17,942 nucleotides of DNA, taken from Lysobacterales bacterium (lineage in GTDB: Bacteria; Pseudomonadota; Gammaproteobacteria; Xanthomonadales; SZUA-36). The notes under the pieces were generated by a model. That model was not told the DNA's origin. It searched no databases and saw only the letters and a program-made list of their open reading frames with translations. The stretch is taken from assembly GCA_029287515.1 (NCBI GenBank), contig JARFQZ010000291.1, forward strand, positions 1 to 17,942. The letters run 5' to 3'. This document shows, piece by piece, positions 1 through 7,830 of this stretch (positions within the stretch are counted from its first letter, which is position 1; every line of letters begins with the position of its first letter). Position numbers and translations under genes: made by a program.

Positions 1-1569
1 CTGGGCCATGGTAATTTTCAGCTGCCCCATTCCCGGCTTGTCCGACGGAGCGTAATCATCCAGGTCGAGCAAACTTTGAACCGTACCCTTGCCGAACGTG
101 GGCTCGCCAATCACCACGCCGCGGCCATAATCCTGGATAGCAGCGGCGAAAATTTCTGAGGCGGAGGCACTGTACCGGTTTACCAGCACGGCCAGGGGGC
201 CTTCCCAGGCCATTCCTGGATCCACATCCTCTTCCAGGGAAATCCGGCCGCTGGAGTTGCGCACCTGCACAACCGGGCCGGTATCGATAAACAGGCCCGT
301 CAGCGTCGTTGCCTCCAGCAGTGAACCACCGCCGTTGTTCCGCAGATCAATGATGATTCCGGCGACGCCCTGCTCCTCGAGTTCTCCGATCAGGCGGCGC
401 ACGTCCCTCGTACTTGAACGGTAATCAGGCTTGTTCTGGGCACGGCCGGCAAAATCCATATAAAACACCGGCAGGTCGATGACACCAATCTTCATGGTTT
501 TTCCATCGGCACCTTCAACCGGCACTTCGATGATCTCGCTCTGGGCTGCCTGCTCCTCCAGCTTGACCTCGTTCCGGACAATGTCGATGATCGTGGTAGG
601 GCCGCTGACACTGACGTCTTCGGGTAATACTTCAAGGCGGACCACCGTGTCTTTGGGCCCCCGGATCAGGTCGACGACATCATCGACCCGCCAGCCAATG
701 ACGTCCACCATCTTGCCGTCATTGCCCTGGCCAACGGCCGTGATGCGGTCACCGGCCTTCAGGCGCCCGTCCTGGTCCGCCGGACCTCCGGGCACCACAC
801 TTGATATCAGCGTGTATTCGTTTTCACGGCCCAGCAGCGCGCCGATACCTTCCAGCGATAATTTCATCGAAATCTCAAAATTCTCTGAGTTACGGGCAGA
901 GAGGTAAGCCGTGTGCGGTTCGATCGACTGCGCAAAGGCGTTCATGAAAAACTGGAACACATCCTCGGTGTTCAACTCGTTGATGCGCCGCTCGAGGTTG
1001 TCATAACGCTCCGTGAGCGTCTCCACGATGGCGTCAGGCTCCTTGTCCGTCAGTAACAGCCTGAGGTAGTCGTTCTTGACCCTCTTGCGCCAGAGCTCAT
1101 CCAGCTCCTGCGGGGTAGAAACCCACGGTTCGTCCTCCCGGTCATACTGGTACTGCTCGTCGATCGCGAAATCAAAGGGTTTCTGCACCCTTGCGCGCGC
1201 ATAATCCACGCGTTGCTGCACCCGGTCTGTGTACACGTTGAAAATGTCGTATGCCGGCATGAGGTCGGAATGCCGGAGAGCGTCATCGAGGCTGGTACGG
1301 TAGCGCTCGAATGATTCTATGTCTTCCGCCAGGAAATAAATCTTGGCCGGATCGAGCAATTCCAGGTAGCTGTCGAAAATTTCGCTCGACAGTTCATCAT
1401 CGAGACGTGTTCTCTTGTAGTGGTAGTTGGTGAGGAATCGGGTCGCAATGTTGCTCGCGTAGCGATGCTCCATTTGCGGTTCGATTTTAAGCGAACTGTC
1501 TGAATCAACCGAGGCAAACGCCACGGTGACAGCCAGTAACAAAACAGTAAAGACCGAAGCACGATTCAC
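1..1569 (-). CDS. prc: Tail-specific (C-terminal processing) periplasmic protease Prc, partial
   Basis: Serine protease of the S41/CTP family that degrades or trims periplasmic proteins from their C-termini; in E. coli it processes PBP3 and, with NlpI, degrades the hydrolase MepS. The frame is open from a GTG at 1569 to the left edge (523 codons), so the C-terminus is missing. A signal peptide is visible (about residues 1-19, ending AFA before SVDS). A PDZ domain lies near residues 240-317. The catalytic region reads NRYSASASE at 464-472, with the probable nucleophile Ser469, and GEPTFGKGT with the general-base Lys494; the 25-residue spacing fits E. coli Prc. The GTG start is chosen because it gives the signal peptide and has GGAGAG 8 nt upstream. 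It lies downstream of lipA after a 161-bp gap, so it probably has its own promoter. Confidence 0.95.
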   Translation of the reverse strand, partial: MNRASVFTVLLLAVTVAFASVDSDSSLKIEPQMEHRYASNIATRFLTNYHYKRTRLDDELSSEIFDSYLELLDPAKIYFLAEDIESFERYRTSLDDALRHSDLMPAYDIFNVYTDRVQQRVDYARARVQKPFDFAIDEQYQYDREDEPWVSTPQELDELWRKRVKNDYLRLLLTDKEPDAIVETLTERYDNLERRINELNTEDVFQFFMNAFAQSIEPHTAYLSARNSENFEISMKLSLEGIGALLGRENEYTLISSVVPGGPADQDGRLKAGDRITAVGQGNDGKMVDVIGWRVDDVVDLIRGPKDTVVRLEVLPEDVSVSGPTTIIDIVRNEVKLEEQAAQSEIIEVPVEGADGKTMKIGVIDLPVFYMDFAGRAQNKPDYRSSTRDVRRLIGELEEQGVAGIIIDLRNNGGGSLLEATTLTGLFIDTGPVVQVRNSSGRISLEEDVDPGMAWEGPLAVLVNRYSASASEIFAAAIQDYGRGVVIGEPTFGKGTVQSLLDLDDYAPSDKPGMGQLKITMAQ

Positions 1570-1730
1570 GTAACCAACTCTCCAAAAAAACAACGGATAA
1601 ACAACCCCTTCCCCGTGGCTACACGGAGAGGAACTTCTATTTATGCCTGTTTCAGACCCAATTTACAATGAAGAGGTTCAAAAAAAGGCTTGATAAAACG
1701 ACGAACGGGGCTATTTTCGTGACGGTCAGT
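1570..1730 (-). promoter_or_regulatory. lipA–prc intergenic region, probable prc leader
   Basis: This 161-bp, relatively A/T-rich gap separates the lipA stop from the prc start. A weak promoter candidate on the minus strand has TTGTAA (1663-1668) and ATAAAT (1639-1644) 18 bp apart; both hexamers match consensus poorly. A small perfect hairpin, CCGTG/CACGG with a 4-nt loop (1613-1626), would sit in the prc 5' leader. It has no T-run, so it is not a terminator. No clear terminator for the upstream lipA operon is visible, so read-through into prc is possible. Confidence 0.3.
1578..1583 (-). promoter_or_regulatory. Ribosome binding site of prc
   Basis: On the minus strand this reads GGAGAG, followed by 8 nt and the GTG codon at 1569. 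It is the main support for the non-ATG start of prc. Confidence 0.6.
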
Positions 1731-2732
1731 TCAGCGGCCGTCAGGGGCCGGAACGACACCGGACGCCTCCGCACTCAAATCCGCGTGGTACGACGAACGG
1801 ACCAGTGGACCGGAAGCCATGTGAGTGAACCCTAGATCGTAACCAAATTCCGCCAGTTCTTCGAACTCCCGGGGGGTCCAGTACCGGAGCACCGGGTGGT
1901 GATGCGGCGTAGGCTGCAAGTACTGGCCCAGCGTGATCATTTCGACCTCATGGCGGCGCAGGTCACGCAGCGCATCCTCGACCTGTTGGCGGCTTTCGCC
2001 AAGGCCCAGCATGATGCCCGACTTGGTGGGAATATCAGGATGCCTGGCCTTGAACCGCTGAAGCAAACCCAGTGACCAATCGTAATCCGCCCCGGGGCGG
2101 ACGTTGGGATACAGCGCCTTGACGGTTTCGACATTGTGATTGAATACATCGGGAGGCGTTGAACTGAGTAAGTCCAGAGCCCGATCGATTTTTCCCCTGC
2201 CCCTGAAATCCGGAACCAGGATTTCTACCCGGACACCACGATTCACTTCCCTGACCTGCCTGATACACTCGGCAAAATGGCCGGCTCCACCGTCCCTCAG
2301 GTCATCGCGGTCCACCGAGGTGATGACGAGATACCGCAGTTTCTTGTCCCTGACGGTTTCGGCCAGTTGCAGCGGTTCCTTCGGATCGGGGGGCAATGGC
2401 CTGCCGTGGGCCACGTCGCAGAACGAGCAACGGCGAGTGCAGACTTCACCCAGGATCATGAATGTCGCTGTGCCCTTGGAGAAACATTCATGGATGTTGG
2501 GACAGCTGGCCTCTTCGCAAACGGTGACCAGTTCACGCTCCCTGAGCCTCGATTTCAGCTTGCCGACCGCATTGCCCGACGGAAGCCGGACCCTGATCCA
2601 GGAGGGTTTGCGCAGGCGGGGGGCGTCTGTATCGAACCTGGCCTTGTTGCGTGCAATCTTGTCCGCGCCCAGCTCTTTCGAAGCTTTGACGCTGATCGGG
2701 ATATTACCGCTGATTTTCTCGCTTCCGCTCAA
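1731..2732 (-). CDS. lipA: Lipoyl synthase LipA
   Basis: Radical-SAM iron-sulfur enzyme that inserts two sulfur atoms into the protein-bound octanoyl chain made by LipB, giving lipoyl groups on 2-oxoacid dehydrogenases and the glycine cleavage H protein; cytosolic. The 333-residue product has the auxiliary-cluster cysteines C72, C77 and C83 (CEEASCPNIHEC), the radical-SAM triad C98, C102 and C105 (CTRRCSFC), and the C-terminal RSSY (312-315), whose serine ligates the auxiliary cluster in structures of the family. Length and N-terminus match E. coli LipA (321 aa). The start is TTG, overlapping the lipB stop as TTGA, with GGAGG 8 nt upstream. It appears to be the last gene of the long operon. 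Confidence 0.97.
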   Translation of the reverse strand: MSGSEKISGNIPISVKASKELGADKIARNKARFDTDAPRLRKPSWIRVRLPSGNAVGKLKSRLRERELVTVCEEASCPNIHECFSKGTATFMILGEVCTRRCSFCDVAHGRPLPPDPKEPLQLAETVRDKKLRYLVITSVDRDDLRDGGAGHFAECIRQVREVNRGVRVEILVPDFRGRGKIDRALDLLSSTPPDVFNHNVETVKALYPNVRPGADYDWSLGLLQRFKARHPDIPTKSGIMLGLGESRQQVEDALRDLRRHEVEMITLGQYLQPTPHHHPVLRYWTPREFEELAEFGYDLGFTHMASGPLVRSSYHADLSAEASGVVPAPDGR

Positions 2733-3382
2733 GAGTCCTGCCTCCGGCCCGGCTCAAGTTCTTCTGTTTCACTATAACGCAGCTGCCGGGCCAGTGATTC
2801 AACCAGTTCCTGTTCTGCCTGTTCGAGTGTGACCACCGCCAGGTCAGATAGTTGCGTGACCTGCAGCCCGGCAAAACCACAGGGATTGATTCGTTGAAAA
2901 GGCTCCAGGTCCATGTCGATGTTGAACGCAAGGCCGTGAAAAGTACAGCCTCGCCGAACCCTGAGTCCCAGCGAGGCCACCTTGTTTCCGTCGACGTATA
3001 TACCTGGCGCGCCTTCTACTCGTTGCCCCTGCACACCGTGAAGGGCCAACACGCCGATAATCGATTCTTCGATGCGGTTTACGAATTCACGCACCCCGAT
3101 ACCTTTGCGCCGGATATCTATGAGGGGATAGGCCACGATCTGGCCCGGACCGTGATAGGTTACCTGCCCGCCCCGGTCCACCTGGACCACCGGTATGTCG
3201 CCTGGCGCCAGCACGTGTTCCGCCTTGCCGGCTTGCCCCTGGGTGAATACCGGGGGGTGCTGAACCAGCCACAACTGGTCGGGGGTTTGCTCGTCGCGCG
3301 TATCCGTGAATGCCTGCATTTCGCGCCAGACGGGCTCGTAATCAGCAATTCCCAGGCGCCGCAAGTAAAGTCGGTCGGTCAA
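2729..3382 (-). CDS. lipB: Octanoyl-[acyl-carrier-protein]:protein octanoyltransferase LipB
   Basis: Transfers octanoate from octanoyl-ACP to the lipoyl domains of target enzymes, the first step of lipoate synthesis before LipA; cytosolic. The 217-residue protein carries the family signature RGGQVTYHGPGQ (70-81), the catalytic lysine K134 in NKVASLG and the acyl-thioester cysteine C168 in INPCG. The N-terminus aligns with E. coli LipB from the second or third residue. The start codon is TTG at 3382, fused with the ybeD stop as TTGA; the upstream AGGTG is about 13 nt away, so translation probably depends on coupling with ybeD. The stop overlaps the lipA start. Confidence 0.97.
   Translation of the reverse strand: MTDRLYLRRLGIADYEPVWREMQAFTDTRDEQTPDQLWLVQHPPVFTQGQAGKAEHVLAPGDIPVVQVDRGGQVTYHGPGQIVAYPLIDIRRKGIGVREFVNRIEESIIGVLALHGVQGQRVEGAPGIYVDGNKVASLGLRVRRGCTFHGLAFNIDMDLEPFQRINPCGFAGLQVTQLSDLAVVTLEQAEQELVESLARQLRYSETEELEPGRRQDS
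2741..2745 (-). promoter_or_regulatory. Strong ribosome binding site of lipA
   Basis: The minus strand reads GGAGG, 8 nt before the TTG at 2732, inside the 3' end of lipB. This near-ideal Shine-Dalgarno supports the TTG start and probably compensates for the weak start codon. Confidence 0.7.
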
Positions 3383-3657
3383 AGCGCCATCATCACCTGG
3401 TCGCAGTCGGTCAGGTCCTGGTAAATTGCATCGAGTTGTTGTTGTGACCGGGCCTCGATGACCGCCGTGACAGAGAGAAAATTGCCTTCCTTGCTCGGCG
3501 ATACCCGCAACGGCTCCTCCGGCCAGAGCTCTGCGTGCGCCAGCACAATGCCTTTTACGACGCTTTCGAAATTTTCACTGCTTCGCCCCATTGCCTTGAT
3601 CGGAAAGCGGCAGGGAAATTCCAGCAGGGAGACCGTTTCTTCACTCTTCTTCGTCAT
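3379..3657 (-). CDS. ybeD: DUF493 family protein YbeD
   Basis: Small (92 aa) cytosolic alpha/beta protein of the DUF493/YbeD family, with a ferredoxin-like fold resembling regulatory (ACT-like) domains; its molecular role is not established. Family features seen are LLEFPCRFPIKAMG (11-24), SKEGNFLSVTA (55-65) and the C-terminal DQVMMAL. It sits between dacA and lipB, the same place as in E. coli. The ATG at 3657 lies inside dacA, giving a 17-bp overlap in another frame, with no clear Shine-Dalgarno. The stop forms TTGA with the lipB start. A regulatory role for lipoylation or cell-wall genes is only suggested by its position. Confidence 0.93.
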   Translation of the reverse strand: MTKKSEETVSLLEFPCRFPIKAMGRSSENFESVVKGIVLAHAELWPEEPLRVSPSKEGNFLSVTAVIEARSQQQLDAIYQDLTDCDQVMMAL

Positions 3658-4861
3658 CTTCGAAAAATCCGTTCATCCACAACTTGAGACTGTCCCAGGT
3701 GCTGCCAAAAAAACCCGCTTCTTCAACGGTGCTCATCGTCACCAGCTGGCGGCTGGCGATCAGTTCTTCACCAAGCTGTACATTAATGGTCCCAACCACT
3801 GTCCCGGCTTCCAGCGGGGCGCCCAGCTGCGGTTCAATCTGTACCTGTGCTTCCAGGTCGTCGTAACGGCCGCGGGGAATGGTTACGAAAACCGGGTCGG
3901 TCAATCCGACCATGACTTCTTCCACCATGCCTTTCCAGACACGGGCCGGGGCCAGTTCCTGGCCGGCTTCGTACAACTGGACGGTTTCAAAAAACCGGAA
4001 GCCGTAATTCAGCAGGGTCTGGGTTTCACTGGCCCTGCTTGACTCGGAAGAAGAACCCATCACGGCGCTGACCAGGCGCATACCGTCCCTTTTGGCCGAT
4101 GAGGCCAGGCAGTACCCGGCAGCCTCCGTGTGACCCGTCTTCAAACCGTCAATCGCGGGGTCCCGCCATAAAAGCGTATTGCGATTGTGCTGACGAATAT
4201 TGTTGAACGTAAATTCCTTTTCGGAGTACCAGGGATAGTAATCCGGAAAGTCCCGGATGGTGGCGGCACTGAGCATGGCAATGTCCCTGGCCGTGGTGTA
4301 GTGCTCGGGGTCCGGAAGACCGGTTGAATTCGTGAAGTTCGTGTTGGCCATGCCAAGCAGTTCAGCATAGTGGTTCATCAGGCTGGCGAAAGCCTCTTCA
4401 CTGCCTGCCACGCGTTCTGCCAGCGCCACGCTGGCGTCGTTACCGGACTGGACCACCATGCCCCGGATCAAATCTTCCACCGTGACCTGCATGTCGGGCT
4501 CGATGAACATCCTCGACCCGCCCGTACGCCAGGCTTTTTCGCTGATGGTGACCGTCTCTTCCAGCGTGATGTTGCCCTGGTTCAGCTCGCTGAAAACAAC
4601 ATAAGCAGTCATCAACTTGGTGATACTGGCAGGTTCGACACGTAAATCGGCATTCTGCTCCACCAGTATTCTGTCGCTGTTGAAATCGACCAACAGGTAA
4701 CTGTTTGCCCCGATTTGCGGCGGGGCCGGCACCGGGCGAGCGGTGTTGGCATTCGGAACCGGCCTGGCGTCCGGGACAGGCGTCTGTGCCCAGGCGGGCA
4801 CAACAGCCAGGCTGGCCACAAGGGCCAGGGCAGTAAAAGCTCGTAGAAATCTAATCATCAT
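3641..4861 (-). CDS. dacA: D-alanyl-D-alanine carboxypeptidase (PBP5/DacA type)
   Basis: Low-molecular-weight penicillin-binding protein that removes the terminal D-Ala from peptidoglycan pentapeptides in the periplasm and so limits cross-linking. The 406-residue protein has a signal peptide (about 1-25, ending AWA before QTPVP), a Pro-rich linker with a short ARPVP repeat, and the three active-site motifs SITK (79-82, nucleophile S79), SGN (139-141) and KTG (241-243). A PBP5-type C-terminal beta domain follows. The last 24 residues form an amphipathic helix (WDSLKLWMNGFF) typical of the membrane anchor, here ending in an acidic EDDEEE tail. Tandem ATGs at 4861 and 4858 make the exact start uncertain by one codon. 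There is a 32-bp gap to rlpA and a 17-bp overlap with ybeD. Confidence 0.95.
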   Translation of the reverse strand: MMIRFLRAFTALALVASLAVVPAWAQTPVPDARPVPNANTARPVPAPPQIGANSYLLVDFNSDRILVEQNADLRVEPASITKLMTAYVVFSELNQGNITLEETVTISEKAWRTGGSRMFIEPDMQVTVEDLIRGMVVQSGNDASVALAERVAGSEEAFASLMNHYAELLGMANTNFTNSTGLPDPEHYTTARDIAMLSAATIRDFPDYYPWYSEKEFTFNNIRQHNRNTLLWRDPAIDGLKTGHTEAAGYCLASSAKRDGMRLVSAVMGSSSESSRASETQTLLNYGFRFFETVQLYEAGQELAPARVWKGMVEEVMVGLTDPVFVTIPRGRYDDLEAQVQIEPQLGAPLEAGTVVGTINVQLGEELIASRQLVTMSTVEEAGFFGSTWDSLKLWMNGFFEDDEEE

Positions 4862-4893
4862 TAGTGTTTGTTCTGTTCCCGGGAAGCAATTTT

Positions 4894-5709
4894 TCAGCGT
4901 TTGACTCTATGTGGGCGTTCAAAGCCAAGTTCAATGACCTGGTTAACCACTGATTCTACCTCGGATTGGCTTGCATAGGGGCCGAGCCATACCCGAAACA
5001 GCCCACCGGCGTCATTGATGGAGACGGGATTGATCCCGGCCTGCTCCAACTGGCCCGTCAACCTTTCCGCTCCTTCGCGCTTGCCGTAGGCCCCCGCCTG
5101 CAGCATGGTTCCATCCGTTTCAGGAATCACCGGGGCGGAGAATGCCACGGTAGTAACCGCTGGTGGTTCCCCGGAAACATCGATGACCCGAACGTCGACC
5201 CGTGCAGTGCCGGTGCCGGTCATCCCCAATCTCAAGGCGGCACCATACGACATATCAATCAATCGGTCGTCCTTGAACGGGCCACGGTCATTGATCTTCA
5301 CGATCACTTTCTTGCCATTGTCCAGGTTGGTGACTTCCGCATAGGTTGGCAGCGGCAATGATTTGTGCGCAGCAGTGGCCAGGTGCATGTCATAAGGCTC
5401 GCCGCTGGAAGTCCTGCGGCCATGAAATTTGCTGCCGTACCAGGACGCAATGCCTTGCTCACGATAGCCCTCGCTGCTGGGCAGCACATTGTACTTCTTG
5501 CCGAATACCTCGTAGGGAGAATGGTTCCCGTAACGCGCCAGGGGTTCGTTGCGCGGCACGGCGTCGGCGACGTCCGATGCCCGGATGTCCAGGGTGGAGG
5601 GCCCGTCAGCCGGTTCCTGCACCGAAGCCTTGTCCCTTGCACAGGAAACCAGCAGCAAGCCGGCAAAACCGATACATACCAGCGTCAGCAGGATTCGAAT
5701 CCTTTTCAC
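4894..5709 (-). CDS. rlpA: RlpA, septal/rare lipoprotein A (lytic transglycosylase with SPOR domain)
   Basis: Outer-membrane lipoprotein; in Pseudomonas aeruginosa RlpA is a lytic transglycosylase that cuts glycan strands lacking peptide stems, and its SPOR domain recruits it to such septal strands. The 271-residue protein has a type II signal with lipobox LVSC (lipidated C23), a double-psi beta-barrel RlpA domain (about 84-177) beginning GIASWYGSKFHGRRTSSGE and containing E104, H115 and D141 (NDRGP) at conserved catalytic positions, and a C-terminal SPOR domain (about 202-268). The start is GTG at 5709, overlapping the mltB stop as GTGA; it is chosen because it gives an intact lipoprotein signal. 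It is co-transcribed with mltB and dacA. Confidence 0.94.
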   Translation of the reverse strand: MKRIRILLTLVCIGFAGLLLVSCARDKASVQEPADGPSTLDIRASDVADAVPRNEPLARYGNHSPYEVFGKKYNVLPSSEGYREQGIASWYGSKFHGRRTSSGEPYDMHLATAAHKSLPLPTYAEVTNLDNGKKVIVKINDRGPFKDDRLIDMSYGAALRLGMTGTGTARVDVRVIDVSGEPPAVTTVAFSAPVIPETDGTMLQAGAYGKREGAERLTGQLEQAGINPVSINDAGGLFRVWLGPYASQSEVESVVNQVIELGFERPHRVKR

Positions 5710-6686
5710 TGGCCGTATCCACCCCGGATCGCTTCACTCAATTCGTAGACAGCCATCGCATACAGCGGGCTGCGGTTATATCGCGTAATCACGTAAAAGT
5801 TTTTGAAGGTCACGAAATAACGATCGCCGTCCTCCTCTTCCAGGGCGCCCACCGCCGCCAGCGTTTCAGTGGGAACCGGCTGCGATGATTCGATACCGGC
5901 CTCTTCCAGGACAGACACCGGGGTTTTTACCTTGAAATCCCGCTTGGTCACCAGGCTCTTGTCTGCATCGGGGGACAGTATGGCCGGATAAGTGACGGGC
6001 TGGCCCGGCTCCCAGCCGTGACGGTGAAGGTAATTGGCCACACTGCCAATGATGTCCGGCATGGAGCTCCAGAGGTCGCGCCTGCCGTCACCATCCATGT
6101 CCACGGCATACTCTCTGTAGCTGCTGGGCATGAACTGGCCCAGGCCCATCGCACCGGCGTACGACCCGGTGACGTCTTCCAGTGGAAGCCCTTCCTCGTC
6201 ACCAAGCATGAAGAAGTTCATCAGCTCTTTCGAGAAGAACTCGGAACGATCCCTGATACTCGTGGGGTAATAAAAAGACAGCGTGGTCAATGCGTCCAGC
6301 ACCCGGTAGCTTCCGGTGTTTCCGCCGTAAAAGGTCTCTACACCGATAATGGCCACGATGACTTGCGGGTCCACACCGTATTTTTCGGAAGCCTGCCTGA
6401 TCAGCGGTTCGTTTTCACGCCAGAATTCTACGCCTCCCTCGATCCTCTTTTCCGTTATGAAAATGGGGCGGTACTTGTACCAGGGTTTGGCCTCGGCAGG
6501 ACGCGTCATGGCATCGACGATTGACTGTTTGAAGCGGGCATTCTCAAGCAAAATGCGGACCTCTTCCTGGTCAAGGTCGTACTCTGCCGCAGCCTTGGCC
6601 GCAAACTCCGCCGCACCGGGATGCTGTTGCGCGAAACAGGCTGTACTGAGTATGGAAACAAGCGAGAGAGTGAGAATCCGTTTCAT
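5706..6686 (-). CDS. mltB: Membrane-bound lytic murein transglycosylase B family protein
   Basis: Periplasmic lytic transglycosylase that cleaves the MurNAc–GlcNAc bond to give 1,6-anhydro ends. With the ATG at 6686 the product is 326 aa. It has a signal peptide (MKRILTLSLVSIL..), the catalytic glutamate E117 in IIGVETFYG, the AMGLGQFMPSS motif (about 179-189) and a Ca-binding EF-hand-like loop DMDGDGRRDLW (196-206), all hallmarks of the MltB/SLT-B1 family. An in-frame ATG at 6722 would add 12 residues before the signal peptide and lacks a good ribosome site, while AAGGA lies about 12 nt before 6686. The cysteine in STACFA is not in a good lipobox, so the protein may be soluble rather than a lipoprotein. 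Confidence 0.93.
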   Translation of the reverse strand: MKRILTLSLVSILSTACFAQQHPGAAEFAAKAAAEYDLDQEEVRILLENARFKQSIVDAMTRPAEAKPWYKYRPIFITEKRIEGGVEFWRENEPLIRQASEKYGVDPQVIVAIIGVETFYGGNTGSYRVLDALTTLSFYYPTSIRDRSEFFSKELMNFFMLGDEEGLPLEDVTGSYAGAMGLGQFMPSSYREYAVDMDGDGRRDLWSSMPDIIGSVANYLHRHGWEPGQPVTYPAILSPDADKSLVTKRDFKVKTPVSVLEEAGIESSQPVPTETLAAVGALEEEDGDRYFVTFKNFYVITRYNRSPLYAMAVYELSEAIRGGYGQ

Positions 6687-6738
6687 TATGATTAGCGTTC
6701 CTTTTTGATCTGCAATGCGCATTGTAATCAGATTTGCC

Positions 6739-7830
6739 TCATCGTATGAAATTCCGGTGACCGTAAATGGACATTAATATGCCAAACCCGGCCAGAAGTG
6801 TAACGATGGATGTTCCGCCATAACTGATCAGCGGCAGGGGCACACCGACGACGGGCAGCAAACCGGAAACCATTCCCGCATTGACCAGGACATAAACGAA
6901 AAAGGTCAGGCTGAGGCTGCCCGCCAGCAAGCGAGGATACGTGCTGCGCGCAAGGCTTGCTATGTAAAGGCCGCGCCCCACAACAAACAGGTACAGCGCG
7001 AAAAGAAGAAGGACACCCATAAGCCCCAACTCTTCCGACAGCACGGCCAGGATAAAATCCGTGTGCCGCTCAGGGATAAACTCGAGCCTGGACTGGGTGC
7101 CGTTTAGCCACCCTTTACCGGTTATCCCGCCCGAACCGACAGCTATCTTTGACTGGATGATGTTCCAGCCGGTGCCGAGGGGGTCGGATTCCGGATCCAG
7201 AAAGGTCCGCACCCGATCGCGCTGGTATTCGTGCATGACCAGCCACAAAGCGGGCGCCGCAGCCGCAGCCGCAGCCGCTATCCCGAGCATGATTCGCCAT
7301 TGCAGGCCGGCCAGGAACAGCGCAAACCCACCACTCACCGCCACCAGCAGGGCGGTTCCCAGGTCCGGTTGCCGGGCGATCAGGACCGCCGGCGCTGCAA
7401 TAACAACCAGCGAAACGACTATGGACAGGACGTCCGGTGGAAGACGCCGCGGATGCAGATACCATGCCATCATCATGGGCACTGCCAGCTTCATGATTTC
7501 GGACGGCTGGAACCGGAACACCCCCAGGTCCAGCCAGCGTTCTGCACCCCGGCCCACGCCCACGGCCCAGGTTGCCAGCAGCAACAGGATGCCAAGCGCA
7601 TAGAGCCAGGGTGTCCAGATACGGAACATATGGGGCGGCACCTGGCTGAGCACCAGCAGCGCCAGCAGGCCCACCCCCATTCGGGCAGCCTGGCGATAGA
7701 CCATATCCATGTTCTGGCCGGAGGCGCTGTACAGCACGATCAGGCCGAACGACATCACCAACAACAGCCCAATCAGCAAGGGGGCATCGAGCTGAGGCCA
7801 TTTGACCCATCCCGGAATGACCCTTCTCAT
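6739..7830 (-). CDS. rodA: RodA, rod-shape peptidoglycan polymerase (SEDS family)
   Basis: SEDS-family glycosyltransferase that polymerises lipid II into glycan strands for side-wall growth, working with PBP2 and the MreBCD scaffold in the inner membrane. The 363-residue polytopic protein has about ten membrane segments and conserved SEDS features: QPSE (108-111), the segment FIPERHTDFI with the probable catalytic D258, and the C-terminal signature PLPLISYGGTS (331-341). Length is typical (E. coli 370). An alanine run (185-192) inside one membrane helix is encoded by a short GCCGCA repeat. The start ATG overlaps the mrdA stop as ATGA, so translation is coupled to PBP2. A 52-bp gap follows before mltB. 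Confidence 0.97.
   Translation of the reverse strand: MRRVIPGWVKWPQLDAPLLIGLLLVMSFGLIVLYSASGQNMDMVYRQAARMGVGLLALLVLSQVPPHMFRIWTPWLYALGILLLLATWAVGVGRGAERWLDLGVFRFQPSEIMKLAVPMMMAWYLHPRRLPPDVLSIVVSLVVIAAPAVLIARQPDLGTALLVAVSGGFALFLAGLQWRIMLGIAAAAAAAAPALWLVMHEYQRDRVRTFLDPESDPLGTGWNIIQSKIAVGSGGITGKGWLNGTQSRLEFIPERHTDFILAVLSEELGLMGVLLLFALYLFVVGRGLYIASLARSTYPRLLAGSLSLTFFVYVLVNAGMVSGLLPVVGVPLPLISYGGTSIVTLLAGFGILMSIYGHRNFIR
7256..7279 (-). repeat. GCCGCA hexanucleotide repeat within rodA
   Basis: Three perfect plus-strand GCCGCA units followed by one GCCGCT. They encode part of the poly-alanine stretch of a RodA membrane helix. In-frame expansion or contraction would change helix length by two residues per unit. 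Confidence 0.8.

Noticed and set aside
1721..1742. Terminator at the end of lipA (GACGG/CCGTC stem)
   Set aside because: 5-bp stem with a 12-nt loop overlapping the stop codon and no T-run; probably chance.
2140..2832. 230-codon plus-strand frame opposite lipA and lipB
   Set aside because: Composition and position mark it as a shadow of the conserved lipoate genes; no family resemblance.
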